Positions 22,279 through 35,817 of a stretch of 64,000 nt of DNA are shown piece after piece (position 1 is the stretch's first letter; each line of letters begins with the position of its first letter). This stretch comes from Neostapfia colusana. Taxonomy: Eukaryota > Streptophyta > Magnoliopsida > Poales > Poaceae. Made by a program: the position numbers and the translations under genes. Under the pieces are notes generated by a model, which was not told where the DNA came from, did no database searches, and was given only the letters and a program-made list of their open reading frames with translations. The stretch is from assembly GCA_030760725.1 (NCBI GenBank), contig JASWHV010000001.1, forward strand, positions 28,827,928 through 28,891,927. The letters are read 5' to 3'.

Positions 22279-23990
22279 ATGGCGAGCCTTGTCGCCCAAC
22301 TCATCGTCGTCTTCAGGCGGGAGACGACGAGGCTACCTCCCGCTCCAGAGCAGGCAGGACTGGCCAAGCCGACGGCCAGACGGTCGGCATGCCTAAGGCG
22401 CCCACGGCGCTCAGGTCACGCAGAGCCGACGGTTGGAATGCCTGCAGCGCTCACGGCGCCCAGGTCAGTACGGGCAGGCGACAGTACGGTCGGTGTGCCG
22501 TCGGCGCTCACACCGCCAGTGGCTGCTTCCTCTCGGCGGCCCTCTACTCCAATGGTGGCAACAACACCACCACAACCGAGTCCGGAGAGCGTGCTGGCTG
22601 CAGCACGTGCTCTACTCCACAACACTCCGGGCGAGGACGGCACCCCCGAGGCGGCAAAGCAGTGGCGACATGACGTTGACCACCTCGTCGCTGCTGTCAT
22701 GAACTCTCCTGTCTACAGGAGACAGCGGGCTGAACCCTAGCTGGCCCAGTCGCGTATGCCGACGGTTGCCCGTGGGACGGCAGCCACACGTGTGACAGCT
22801 ACAGTTGACCTCAGGGTCGAGGTAGACCGTCACCTTGCAAGCAGGATGGTCGCTTCACCATTGAACGATGTCGTGAGAGGCGTCGCAACCTCGAAGGAGA
22901 GTACGGCTCTCCGAGTGTTGTACCAGCGGGACACGCCCCACCTATGCCTGCCTCTCTAGGGGCAGTAGGGGGCTGCATGGCGCTTGCCCTGCACCTTCGT
23001 ATGGCGGTCTGGCCGCCTAAGTTCCGACCCCACTTGCCGGAAAAATACGATGGGACAGTCAACCCCGCCGAGTTCCTGCTGACCTACTCCATCTCCATCC
23101 TAGTTGCAGGAGGGGATGAAACCATCATGGCCAACTACTTCCCCGTGGCTCTGACCGGCACAGCCCGGTCACAGCTCATAAACCTTCCCCCAGGCTCCAT
23201 CACGTCTTGGGAAGAGTTGTGCTGGAGATTCACAGCGAACATCGGGAGTTCCTACATGCGCTCCAGCACCGAGCTCGACCTCCACGCCGTACGTCAGCTT
23301 GATGGGGAGTCGCCATGATCCTTCATCCAGTGGTTCTCCCAGGTTAGGAACACCATCCCCTACATCTCCAACACCTCCGCCATCATCTCCTTCCGGCAAG
23401 GCGTCCACGACTAGAAGATGCTCGAGAAGCTGGCCACGCACGACGTGCAGGACGCCTCCGAGCTCTTCAGCCTGGCCGATTAGTGTGCCAGGGTGGCGGA
23501 AGGCCGAGATTGGCACTTACGCGCTGCCTCTGCGGTAGGGAGTGCCGGAGAGGCTGCTGCTCCGTGCAGCAGCAAGAAGGACAAGACCGGGGGCAGTAAC
23601 AAGCCACTGGCTGGGGCACCCACTGCCACCCTAGCAGCGGACAGTGGGGGCCGAGCCCCACGCACTAACAAGCACTCACGACCATCGTCTGCCAACAACG
23701 ACAGCCAGTGGTGCCCGGTGCACAACTACAGCTGCAACGGCGGTAGCGACTGCCGTGATATCAAGAAGCTTGCGGTGCACTTCCATGAGCTGCAACAACA
23801 GCAGCCGCGTCAAGACGGCACCCTCCAGCCAGCGGGAGGGAAAATAAAAGGCCAAACTTGAGGTCAGCGCTGGGCAGGAGATGGAGTATCAAGATGCCGA
23901 GCGGGCGTTGAAAGCCGTCTACGGCCACTCTGACTCCGACTCCAGCATGGACAGTGAGTGTTGCACGACACTCCACATGTAGCTAGGCGT
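22279..23990 (+). pseudogene. Degenerate gag of element D
   Basis: A proline/alanine-rich N-terminal part (22279-22737) is followed by the conserved Gag core: RPHLPEKYDGTVNPAEFLL, MANYFPVALTGTARSQLINL, PPGSITSWEELCWRF (about 23025-23240). Next come IQWFSQVRNTIP and MLEKLATHDVQDASELFSLA (to 23480), then a Cys/His-bearing tail WCPVHNYSCNGGSDCRDIKK (about 23712-23770). This pattern is typical of Tat-lineage (Retand/RIRE2-type) Gag. In-frame stops are at 22738 (TAG), 23316 (TGA), 23413 (TAG) and 23486 (TAG), with frame changes near 22940 and after 23480. No functional Gag can be made. Confidence 0.85.
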
Positions 23991-23999
23991 TCCCCCCGT

Positions 24000-25185
24000 C
24001 GTATGACACGGGAAACGCCCACTTACACTGGTGAAGGGGGTCGAGGCCGCCCTCCCCCCGGAACACACCAAGGGCTCGCCCCGCGTCCAGACATACGACG
24101 AAGCCACGCAGGACCAGCTTCCACGTGAAGATATCAACCTCGTCGACAAGGCAACATGGCTAGAGGCTGCTCGAAATACGCTACACCGCTAATTAAGTGC
24201 CCCGGCGATAGCAGCAATGGTACGCGCAGAGTAGACAGCCCAAGGTGGGGCCACCTGGTGACTCGGCTAATACTTTCTTGAGAAGGAGTGACAAACACTC
24301 CCCCAGCTAGGAGGGTCCCTTCTGAGCAGCACAAGTATGCCACCCCAGGTGCGCCCACCTAGCCACGGAGGATGGGGTACCTCTACCCAATCCATGGAAC
24401 ATAGAACACCTCCGTAAGTTCTATCCTTAGTGCAACGGTAGGGTTCTATTTTCTCTGTAAGGGTGTCATAGTGTCTAGGAACAGCAATTAGAACAGCTAA
24501 GCTCCGGAGGATACCTGCTACTCTTCTCATCCGGAGCGGGTCGCTGCCTTCTTGTATGGCCTGTTTCCTCCTATAAAGGAAGCCTAAAAGGAGAAAATTT
24601 TATCTTACTCTACGCATTCTTTCTTTACAGTTTGTGCTCACTCATGCATATCAACTGTAAATGGCATGTCCGGAGCCTGTCCTACGTAGTTGTCCTAAGT
24701 CCCATGACACAGGAAGGTCAACTTGCTGAAAGGTTAACGTCCGCAGGAGGTCCAGGGCGTGCAGCCTGCATAGCCTGGTCCTGTATCCTAAGCCTGCGCA
24801 CAGCCTCCCCTGCGCTAGAACTGAGTACTTGGGGGGCCGAAAAGTACACACCTATGGACAGAAAAGTAACCGTACCCCGGACATTGCCTCCTTTATTTTC
24901 GTGCTTTCTTTACATACTACTCCGACTGTGTGGCCAGTCACTTTTTCCTGTGTTCAACCATAGCAAGAGTTGTGCTATCCTTCTGCAGGCGGGTCTACTT
25001 GAGGTACCTGTGGCGTACCAGAGGTCCTGTGGTTTTCTCATTGCTCGAGGGCCCGATAGCGCCAAATGGTCCCTCCCCTAAAAGGCTTACGCTAGTGGGA
25101 GGTCCAGGGTGTGTAGCCTTCTATGCCTGGTTTCGCACCCGTAGCGTGCACACCCTGCCTCTCCAGCGCTACAGCTCAATACTGC
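24000..25185 (+). other. 3' noncoding region of D, left of B, with long tandem units
   Basis: No coding signal. From about 24700 the sequence repeats a roughly 225-bp unit with landmarks aaaggcttacgc, ggaggtccaggg, ctctccagcgctacagctca. Units recur around 24710-24830 (diverged), 25040-25180 and, beyond B, 47840-48045. Element B is inserted at the end of one unit. Confidence 0.65.
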
Positions 25186-28100
25186 TGAGGGGACCCCGGC
25201 ACCCATGTCATGGGGCCGTGCCTCTCGCCCGGGAATCGCATTGGGTGGTGCCGTGTTATCTGGCACCCAACAGCACACATATAAGGAAAACTGTATTACA
25301 TAACTCAAAAGCAAAAGCTTACAAATGTTATTTGTAAATAATTTACATAAAATAGCTACAGCGGAAGTCTATAAACAGCTCACATCAAATAACCAATGAG
25401 CACTCGAGAAGAGGTCCAGTCTGCGGACTCCTCTCGCTAGCAACACGAAGACATTGCAGCGGCTGGGTTCTACATGTGTTACATGACTCGGAAGTCTCGG
25501 AGTCTCACCGGAAAACCTTCTTCATAACCGTCTATGTTAACCTGCAAAACCACTCATATAGCAAGAGTGAGCACAAAGGCTCAGCAAGACTTAACCGTCT
25601 CTCCTAAAGTATGCAACTCTACATGAAGGTAACTTAAGAACGTAAACAATTAAGTTGCATAAAGACTCGCCTACATGTTCATCCTTAACTTTCAGATTTT
25701 AGCCATCATAGTCGGGCCTTGCGCCGAGCAACATTGGAACTCCACAATCAAACAAGAAACGCTTCATTCCAATGTTACTTCTCTCAAGGTGGAAATTAAC
25801 TTTAATTTGCTCTATCACTACTTCATACATGGTTTTCATACAATTCCCATTAATCATAGCAGCGCTTTAAACTTGCAAACTGTTCTCACACAACTTGATT
25901 ATTACGTCACAGCGCAGTGAGCAAGTGGTACTCATAACCGCGAGGGACGGTGATTCGAATCAAACACTATCTGGATAACTCGACACATACGCCCGCCTCT
26001 GAAGACCCAAATCTGGCGTCCTTCACTATGTCGTATGTGGCAACCTTTCGCAGGACACCCGACTGTAGAACCGGTCGCGCCGTCTTGGGCTCATAGGTCT
26101 AACGAGACGATGTGGTATGCCTCTACAATTCGGTTAACATGGTACATCGGTTTCCTGGGTCCCATATAGCAGTAAGCATCCGGTACACAACTCAATACTT
26201 GCTCCTGGGGCTGCACACGGCTCGGTCCTTAACCGACACAGGCAAAGCTACTCGACCAAGACCTCATCTTGTCGCTGCCTAACCCTCATGCCCGGTCTCA
26301 TCTTTGGAAATGTAAACTTTAGTTTGCCTCTTTCAACCATACCCGTGTGATCCTGAACTATAGCTCGCGAGTAGATTCCAACTACTCGACTTCTACCAGA
26401 TTTCATAACCTATTTAGCACGGCAACCTTCTACAGCGGAGAAATTCTTCTACCCTTGACTCCAGGGTTCATTTGGTCATGCATTTGGAGTATAAAGCAGA
26501 ATTTACCTAATGCACATACAAACTCTAACCATAGTAGTGAACAAAGTAAAAACTTTATAAACAACTTAAATGCAAACCGGAGCTTGCCTTGGTTTTGCAG
26601 GTGACTAAGTATCTATTCAGTTGGTGAAGACCACTTGTGGCTTGATCACTCGCTTTCCTTCCTCTTTGATCTCCACTTCAATTGCTTCACAATCTTCACG
26701 TAGAGGCTACACGTTATGAATATGCATGTGTTTAATTGTAAAGCTTTTGGTATCAAGTCAAATGACAAATTTAAAACCAGAACTCTATTTAAGAATTTAA
26801 AATGACACTGGTGCTAAGGTTTGGTCTTGGGTTAATCACCATGATCAAGTGCTAAGTGCTTTCTCCACTTGTATTTTGATCACCCAAAGAGGTTGAACAG
26901 AACAGTGGTGATCCAGACCTCGAATGGAGCTGAAAATTTTCATGTGAGTTCCTTGTCACAAGAAAGTCATCTGGACCAAAAATTGACACTTTTCACTGAG
27001 TGGTTTATTCAGAACAATTCACTGAGCATTTAATAAAGAAGGGATTAATTCTGAATAAATTTGCACTTTCATGCAAATTCAAGTGAACCGCAATTCAAAC
27101 ATAGCTCAGGGAGCATGCATGAATTTTTCTATGAATTTTTGAACTAGGAATTGCCCAGAACTGGATTTCCAAGTTTTGGAAATTTTCTGAAAATGTTTCT
27201 GTATTCATTTGAACACAGCAACTTGAAATCAGAATTCTCCTAACCAAATCAACTCCAAATGAGCTGAATTTTTACAGTTCACTAATGTCCTAAAGATTGT
27301 TCTGGCAACATTTGAGGATTTTCGGATGAACCAAACTCCCTCAAAAATTCTTTTGCTGAAAAGATTTAAAGAATTTTCCAGAATTAAATAATGACTTTAA
27401 TACAAATTGGGTTGCATATTTGGATAGAGTTTTTCAATCTGATTCCAACCAATTTGAATCACTAAATTTGGAGTTCCCTAGCAAAAGTTATGAGGTTCTA
27501 AAGTTTGAATTGAATTTGGGAGTTCAAATAAACCGGGAAATGTTTAAAGCCTGTGTGTGGGTCCAGGGGGCCACGTGTCTCTCGCTGGAACAAGCCACAC
27601 GTGGCCACAGAACTATTCCGCGCAGCCACAGACTGATCCGGTGCAACAGAGAATCCCGGTTTTAAATTTCCAGTCGCTGACACGTGGGACCGACTTCCTT
27701 CTTCTTCCTCTCGACTCCTTTCGCGCGCGCTTCGCTCCCCCCTCGCCGGACAGCGGCGGCACCTCGCCGGACTTAGCTTTCCGGCCGCCTCTCGGCCCAA
27801 TATTCGCCGCCCAGGGGTTTTTGGGCTCGGGGAAGCCATTGGTGGGGTCGTCACAAGCTATCTATGGCCGGAACTAGTTCGGCTACGTGCGAAGGCTTTG
27901 GTGAAGCTTCGGCGCCGTGGTCCGACCTCTCTACCCTTCCAAACTCGGTGGTACTTGGCCCTAGAGCATCCATGGATCCTAGAGAAGAGTGGCATGAATG
28001 CCACAAATCTCGTGAAAGCCTCTACATAGGTTGTCACTGTGTGCCATAGAGGTGCGGCGACGTTTGCTCTCGGGAAACCTTGAAATTTGTCGTCTTCATG

Positions 28101-29613
28101 TGTTTTCAAGCTAGGGTTGCGTAGGGGAAACGATTCCGAGCTAGTCTAGATCTCGTGTGCAAGCTTTAGGGACCTAAGAACGAGAATGGAGGTTGAATTC
28201 GACAATTTTGTACCAGAAGTCGGGTTAGCACGCGCCGGAAGAAAACCTCCGAATTGGAGCTCGATGATCCTCGGCTAGAGATGAAACTCAGTGAGGAGCA
28301 GCACAGTTAGTTGGCGCGTCCTTGGGTGCGTTCTGTCGAGCATGAATCCCCTCATGTGGAGCTGTCCATGCGAGCTCGAGTGGATGTGATATTCGGCCGC
28401 TGTGAAACAGAACCGCTTTTGGGGAGATGGAATCCGAGCTCGACCAGCTTTTGCTTCGAGGAGATGTAGGACGCAGCTGTGGTGCGGTTTTAGTTGCTCG
28501 GGGAGCTCGGTGGCACGAGTTTGGGGCAGCTCCTGATCGATCAACAGGGCGGCCGGGAGTCTCTGTTCTTTCGGCGCGAGGAAGCAAACCCGTGCTTCGT
28601 CTAGTGAGCCAAAAGATCACGCTGGACCCTCAACGCACGCACAAGCTGGTCGCCACCGTAACAAAATCGGTGAGGAGGTGGCGGTTCCCAGCCCTCGGTG
28701 GCACTCGGAGCAGTCCCGGGTGTGTTCGAGTCTGAACAGAGAAGGATGACTTCGAGTGCAAGTTTAAGTAGCTCACTGACCAGTGGGTCCACCCCTCTTT
28801 TCCCTCTTCTTATCCCCCCCCCCCAAAATCCTCACAAATATCTCCCAAATTTGGCAGGTATAAACTTTCAATATGTGGAGCTCAAATTTGGGAATTCATT
28901 TGGACATATGGCAAAATTTCATCCAAGTTCAAATTTGAATTTGAATTCAAATACACTTTTATGTCCAATTGCAAAAACTTAGCCAAAACACTTCCAAATG
29001 TGTTCAAAATTTGTATTCCCACAAATTTGGAGCTGAGGATTTCAAATATGGACTCAACTTTTAAATCTGGTTGCTGCAAATATAAACTTTGCACCATCAG
29101 TTTGAAAGCCTCTTTTGTGATGACCCATTTGAATTTGAGTGCAACATTTGGTTTGCTCATAGCCCATGCTTGATTCCCTCTTGGTCCTAATCTGAACCTC
29201 ACAAGTCCAGTTTGAATTTGCCCCTCGAATTTGAATTCAGCACAAATTCAAACATGAGCATAATTCACTCCTTTTTGGCTCACCCTAAAAAGCAGAAAGT
29301 TTCCACCATAAATCTCCTCAATTTCAAATGTATGAGGTTCCATGTGTATTCAAAAGTTTAGCGGCAATTTGAGCTGAGCCTTTGAGTCTAAAGATCTTCT
29401 TTTAATTCTTTCTTATGCCCATGATTTACACATGGGTTTAACTCCACCCTGGTCCAACACCTTCAAAGGAATGCTTGAACCCATGTGGTTGCACCCCATT
29501 TACCCCATCCCGTGCAAGAAAGTTTTTTGTAAGTCCCATTTTTCATGAATTAGAAAACGCAATGACGTTCAAACATCCGTTTCTTTGCATTCAAGTTTTT
29601 GGGACTTTTACAT
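25186..29613 (-). repeat. 3' LTR of B (left copy, 4428 bp)
   Basis: It begins TGaggggaccccggcaccc and ends gggacttttaCA, followed by a pyrimidine run on this strand. AT-rich ends flank a GC-rich centre (about 27600-28760). Short ORFs in the centre recur in the right LTR only because the LTRs are copies. No coding feature is supported. Confidence 0.88.
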
Positions 29614-29628
29614 TCCTCCCCCCTTAAA
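29614..29628 (-). other. Polypurine tract of B
   Basis: Minus-strand purine run complementary to ttcctccccccttaa, directly next to the 3' LTR; the usual plus-strand primer position. Confidence 0.75.
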
Positions 29629-29940
29629 AAGGATCTCGTCACGAGATTCCAAAAGAAAAACAAGATGGGAGAGGTAATTCCAAGCTGTTCGACGCTAAAA
29701 GCTCCGGATCATTCATGTGGAGGTAATCTTTGCTTTCCACGTTGTTTCTTCCGTGGTATGATTACTCCACAGCACCTTGTAAAATCCTAATGTCCGGTTC
29801 CAGGTGTTCCGGATCTTTTCATCGATAGTCTGAACTGGTTGCTCAGTGTAGGCACGATCCGGCTTCACTCGTCAATTTCTTTGGTACGGACAGCAATGGT
29901 AACTTTGAGGCAAATCCGTCGCTGTGACACATGAAATATG

Positions 29941-31018
29941 TCATGAACACCAGCAAGGTTTGCCGGTAGTTCCAGCCGGTAGGCTACGGTTCTGCACTTC
30001 TCCGTGATAGCAAATGGATCTAAAGCTCAGGGAGCAAAATCTCCCCTTTACATCGGACTGGTGAATTCCTTTCATCAGAGACACGCAAATATAAACTTGT
30101 TCCCCGCTGTTGAAATGCAATGGTCTACGCCTTTGATCATCGTAGCTTTTCTGTCGAGATTGTACAGCCTTCAAGTTCGCTTCTATTGTCCGAACTCTGT
30201 CATCGGTTTTGTTGACTAATCAACCCCGAACAGTACTCTTTCACCGTACTCGCACCACTTTAGCGGTGTGCGATATTTCCGGCCGTAGAGCTTGATCTTA
30301 CGAGGTATAACTATACGATGTTTAAACCATAGAGTACCCTCATTGTCCTTCCCGAACCACCTCATCTCTCCGTTGTCTATTCTTTTTCGTATGTGAGACA
30401 TACCCTTGTCTCTCCTTTGAACCTCAGCCATCTTTCCTCAGATTGTTGGAATGAGAGCGATGTTACAGAGTGCTCCATACGGAATGACACGGAGACTTGG
30501 TTCCTCTTCTTCCAGCTCAGCAATTTCCAAGTTGTGAATGTGGGCTTTCCGACTAAATATGTCAGCAACCGCGTTCACTTTTACCGGATGGTAGTAGATC
30601 TCTAAGTTATGATCTTTAATGAACTCCAACCATCTTCGAGCATACCCTTGCACCAACCAGTTGATCGAGTGAACTATCGATACGGGGCAGGGTACTCATT
30701 CTTTATATGGACGGCATTGAGCGAATGATAATCAACACTTAATCTTAGTGTCTCGTCGTTCTTCTTAACGAACAGCGCAGAGCAACCCCAAGGTAATGAG
30801 CTTGGTTGTATAAAACCTTCGCTCATGAGTTCACTTAGTTGCTCCTTCAACTTCGCTAGTTCATTGGGTGCCATCTTGTACGGCCTCCATGAAATCGGTG
30901 TTGTTTCTGGCGCTAGTTCAATCTTGAACTTGACTTCTCGTTCTAGCGGTCCGCCCGATAACTCCTCGGAAACACATCGGTATTCACATACCACCGGAAC
31001 ATCCTCGGTTTTAGTCAC
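29941..31018 (-). pseudogene. Pol fragments of B (RT start, RNase H end, integrase pieces)
   Basis: Read right to left: RT N-terminal part (31018-about 30640: VKFKIELAPETTPISWRPY, PWGCSALFVKKNDETLRL, IKNEYPAP), then abruptly the RNase H C-terminal part (RRWLEFIKDHNLEIYYHP, NAVADIFSRK; about 30640-30520). A linker (GTLWFKHRIVIPRKIK) joins directly to the post-catalytic integrase part (LYGRKYRTPLKWCEYGERVL, about 30280-30220), followed by its C-terminal stretch (SRQKSYDDQRRRPLHF, 30174 onward). Thus the RT catalytic core, most of RNase H and the integrase HHCC/DDE core are deleted. Frameshifts and a stop also occur. It cannot encode working enzymes. Confidence 0.85.
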
Positions 31019-32626
31019 TTCCGTGTGGTAGGCCTAACTAGCCTTCTTTGCTGTACAGAACAGACCTGTCTGTCCTAACCCAGATTTTGATCCGTTTAAT
31101 AGCATTTTCATAACTCAAGTTTATACTAAAGAAAAACTTCAGTATCTTCCAATGAGTACTTATATGCCTATAAATTATCTCTGGATCAAAAGTTATGATT
31201 TTCCAAAGTTGACAGATTTCCTGGATAAAATTTGCCAGCAACTCCTTTGTATGTGGCTAACTTTATCACAGTTGTATATGCAAATACAATAACAATCTGA
31301 TCAAGCTTTGAACTACAACAATATTGCACATTTCATAACCTTTCCAACGGTGTATCATGAACTCCTTAGGAATTTTTCTACAGGAAGTTATGGCTTAAAA
31401 ACAGAAGGGTCCAAAGAGGTTTTGCTGCTGTCCTGGTTCTGAACAGTTTGCCTTCAACTGGACTTTTCACCAACTTAACGTGTAATTTTGCTCTGTACGT
31501 CTACAAAGAAGTTGTAGAGCATATGAAAATATTTCCAGAACTGTATCATACACCTTAATTGGTTAAATCTACTCAGATTTATGCTCTGTTAAAGTCCAGC
31601 AAGAATTCCTGTCAGAAACAGAGCACTCTGTTTTGGAAATCTTTGAAGCCTAGTCATTCTCTCATTTGAATCTTAGCTCAAAATAAGAGTTCAGTAACTA
31701 ATATTTGTTTCAAACTTCCATTTTTAGTTGAAAGTTAGTTCATTGATCGTTTCTTCATAGGGAAGAGATTATTAAGTGTAGTACGGTGTCGATGCACCGT
31801 AAGAATCATGTCGGTACTACATTCCTCTCAAAAAGGAAAATTCTAACCGGATTATACCGGCATATACGTCTCAATTGTGGCACTAAATGGTCTTTCGCAC
31901 ACGTGTACTACACGGGATACATATGTGGTTAGTACCTGCAGAAGAACACTCAATAGTGATGCACTCAAAGGTTGTTGTCATTTCAGGTAGGTCCATATTT
32001 GAAAGTAAATACATACGCTCGTATCATTACCATACGGACGTCCTTGAGTTAAGCCACGTCTCAAGGTATGTGATCGTGTTTTTACACCACACGACGGGGA
32101 ACCTGAGTAGAGCATGAACGGGTCGTCACGGATGGAAAATTTATCACCCCAACAGATACCACCTACAGCCCTGCAGGGCACGCCGATGGCAAGCGTTGCG
32201 TATATTCTCCTAGGCTATTTCTAGAAGAATGCACTATCGTGTTACCGACCACACGATGGGGTTTCCACTTTCTTACCTAATGCACACCAGGGACCAGCGT
32301 TTCATATGAACTCAGGAACATGAAGAGTCCAAGGGTTTCATATTAACGTCCCACACCAAGTTGTGAGACCTATCCCTGAACCACTTTCCTCGTCAGGGGA
32401 GCTAACTGAAATTGAACCTCTTTCGGTGGCGTTCCTTACCATGCTTACCTGAGCGTAGGTGCGTCATTACATAATCAAAATTCAGAATTATAACAAGTAT
32501 GTTAGTCATGCCACTTTAAGTAACTATACTACTAGAGTCCTTATTTGGGCATACTAGCGATTCCTCACCGTAATCCTAAGTTTTTGTTGTAATACGATCC
32601 TTATTCCATGCGCTATTACCAATGCG
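31019..32626 (-). other. Leader of B, noncoding; gag absent
   Basis: AT-rich sequence between the primer-binding site and the RT fragment. It resembles the E1 leader (for example tcggtactacattcctc near 31813). There is no trace of gag, zinc knuckle or protease, which should lie here, so a deletion joins leader to RT near 31020-31050. Confidence 0.65.
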
Positions 32627-32638
32627 GCTCTAATACCA
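32627..32638 (-). other. Primer-binding site of B (one mismatch)
   Basis: Minus-strand TGGTATtAGAGC, the initiator-Met tRNA site with one substitution, three bases from the LTR start at 32642. Confidence 0.85.
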
Positions 32639-35600
32639 CACTGAGGGGGACCTCGGCACCCGTGTCATGGGGTCATGCCTCTCGCCCGGGAATCGCATTG
32701 GGTGTTGTCGTGTTATGCGGCACCCAACAGCACACATATAAGGAAAATTGTATTACATAACTCAAAAGCGGAAGCTTACAAATGTTCTTTGTAAATAATT
32801 TACATAAAATAGCTACAGCGGAAGTCTATAAACAGCTCACATCGAATAACTAATGAGCACTCGAGAAGAGGTCCAGCCCGTGGACTCCTCACGCTAGCAA
32901 CACGAAGACATTGCAGCGGCTGGGTTTTCCATGTGTTACATTGCTCGGAAGTCTCCGAGTCTCACCGGACAACCTTCTTCATAAGCGTCTATGTAAACCT
33001 GCAAAACCACTCATATAGCAAGAGTGAGCACAAAGGCTCAGCAAGACTTAACCGTCTCTCCTAAAGCATGCAACTCTACATGAACGTAACTTAAGAACGT
33101 AAACAATTAAGTTGCATAAAGACTTGCCTACACGTTCATCCTTAACTTTCAGATTTTAGCCATCATAGTCGGACCTTGCGCCGAGCAACATTGGAACTCC
33201 ACAATCAAACAAGAAACGCTTCATTTCAATGTTACTTCTCCCAAGGTGGAAATTAACTTTAATTTGCTCTATCACTACTAAATACATGGTTTTCATGCAA
33301 TTCCCATTAATCATAGCAGCACTTGAAACTTGCAAACTGTTCTCACACAACTTGATCATTACGTCACAGTGCAGTGAGCAAGCGGTACTCATAACCATGA
33401 GGGATGGTGATTCGAATCAAACACTGCCCGAATAACTCGACACATACGCCCGCCTCTGAAGACCCAAATCTGGCGTCCATCATAATGTCATATGTGGCAA
33501 CCTTTCGCAGGACACCCGACTGTAGAACCAGTCGTGCCGTCTTGGGCTCATAGGTCTAACAAGACGATATGGTATGCCTCTACAATCCAGTTAACCTGGT
33601 ACATTGGTTTCCCAGGTCCCATATATCAGTAAGCATCCAGTACACAACTCAATACTTGCTCCCAGGGCCACACACGGCTCGGTCCTTAACCGACACAGGC
33701 AGAGCTATTCGACCAAGACCTCGACTTGTCGCTGCTTAACCCTCCTGCCCGGTCTCATCTTTGGAAATGTAAACTTTAGTTTGTCTCTTTCAACCATACA
33801 TGTGTGATCCTGAACTATAGCTCGCGAGTAGATTACAACTACTCGACTTCTAATGGATGTCATAACCTATTTAGCATGGCAACCTTCTGCAGCGGAGAAA
33901 TTCTTCTACCCTTGACTCCAGGGTTCATTTGGTCATGCATTTGGAGTATAAAGCATACTTGACCTAATGCACATACAAACTCTAACCATAGTAGTGAACA
34001 AAGTAAAAACTTTATAAACAACTTAAATGCAAACCGAAGTTTGCCTTGATTTTGCAGGTGACTAAGTATCTATTCAGTTGGTGAAGACCACTTGTGGCTT
34101 GATCACTCGCTTTCCTTCCTCTTTGATCTCCACTTCAATTGCTTCACAATCTTCACGTAGAGGCTACATGTTATGAATATGCATGTGTTTAATTGTAAAG
34201 CTTTTGCTATCAAGTCAAATGACAAGTTTAAAACCAGAACTCTGTTTAAGAATTTAAAATGACACTGATGCTAAGGTTTGGTCTTGGGTTAATCACCATG
34301 ATCAAGGGCTAAGTGCTTTCTCCACTTGTATTTTGATCACCCAAAGAGGTTGAACAGAACAGTGGTGATCCAGAGCTCCAATGGAGCTGAAATTTTCATG
34401 TGAGTTCCTTGTCACAAGAAAGTCATCTGGACCAAAAATTGGCACTTTTCACTGAGTGGTTTATTCAGAACAATTCTCTAAGCATTTAAGCAAGAAGGAA
34501 CTAATTCTAAATAAATTTGCACTTTCATGCAAATTCAAGTGAACCACAATTTCAAAAATAGCTCAGGGAGCATGCATAAAATTTTCTAGGAATTTTGGAA
34601 CTAGGAATTGCCCAGAACTGAATTTCCAAGTTTTGGAAATTTTCTGAAAATGTTTCTGTATTAATTTGAACACAGCAACTTGAAATCAGAATTCTCCTAA
34701 CCAAATCAACTCCAAATGAGTTGAAACTTTTACAGGAGTTCACTAATGTCCTAAAGATTGTTCTGGCAACATTTGATGATTTTTGGATGAACCAAACTCC
34801 CTCAAAAATTATTTTGCTGAAAAGTTTTAAAGAATTTCGCAGAATTAAATAATGACTTTCATACAAATTGGCTTGCATATTTGGATAGAGTTTTTCAATC
34901 TGAATCCAACCCAATTTGAATCACTAAATTTTGAGTTCCCTAGCAAACGTTATGAGGTTCTAAAGTTTGAATTGAATTTGGGAGTTCAAATAAACCGGGA
35001 AATATTTAAAGCCTGTGTGTGGGTCCAGGGGGCCACGTGTCGCTCGCTGGAACAAGACACACGGGGCCACATAACTATTCCCGTGCAGCAACAGACTGAT
35101 CCGGTGCAACAGAGAATCCTGGTTTTTAATTTCCAGCCGCTGGCATGTGGGACCGGCTTCCTTCTTCTTCCTCCCGACTCCTTTCACGCGCGCTTCGCTC
35201 CCCCCATGCCGGACAGGGGCGGCACCTCGCCGTACTTGGTTTTCTGGCCGCCTCTCGGCCAGTTATTCGCCATCCGGGGGTTTTCGGGGTCGGGAAAGCC
35301 ATTGGTGGGGTCGGCACAAGCTATCTTGCAGGAACTAGGTCGGCGGCGTGCGAAGGCTTCGGTAAAGCTTTGGCGCCGCTGTCCGACCTCTCTACCCTTC
35401 CAAACTTGGTGGTACTTGGCCCTAGAGCATTCATGGATCCTAGAGAAGATTGGCATGAATGCCACAAAGCTCGGAAAAGCCTCTACATAGGTTGTCACCG
35501 TGCGCCATAGAGGTGCGGCGACGTTGGCTCTCGGGAAACCTTGAAATTCGTCGTCTTCATGTGTTTTCAAGCTAGGGTTGCGTAGGGGAAACGATGCTAG

Positions 35601-35817
35601 CTTGTCTAGATCTCATGTGCAAGCTTTAGGGACCTAAGAACGAGAATGGAGGTTGAATTCGACGATTCCGTATCGGAAGTTGGGTTAGCACGCGCCGGAA
35701 GAAAACCTCCGAATTGGAGTTCGATGATCCTCGGCTTGAGCTGAAAATCAGTGAGGAGCAGCGCGGTTAGTTGGTGCGTCCTTGGGTGCCTTCAGTCGAG
35801 CATGAATCCCCTCGTGT

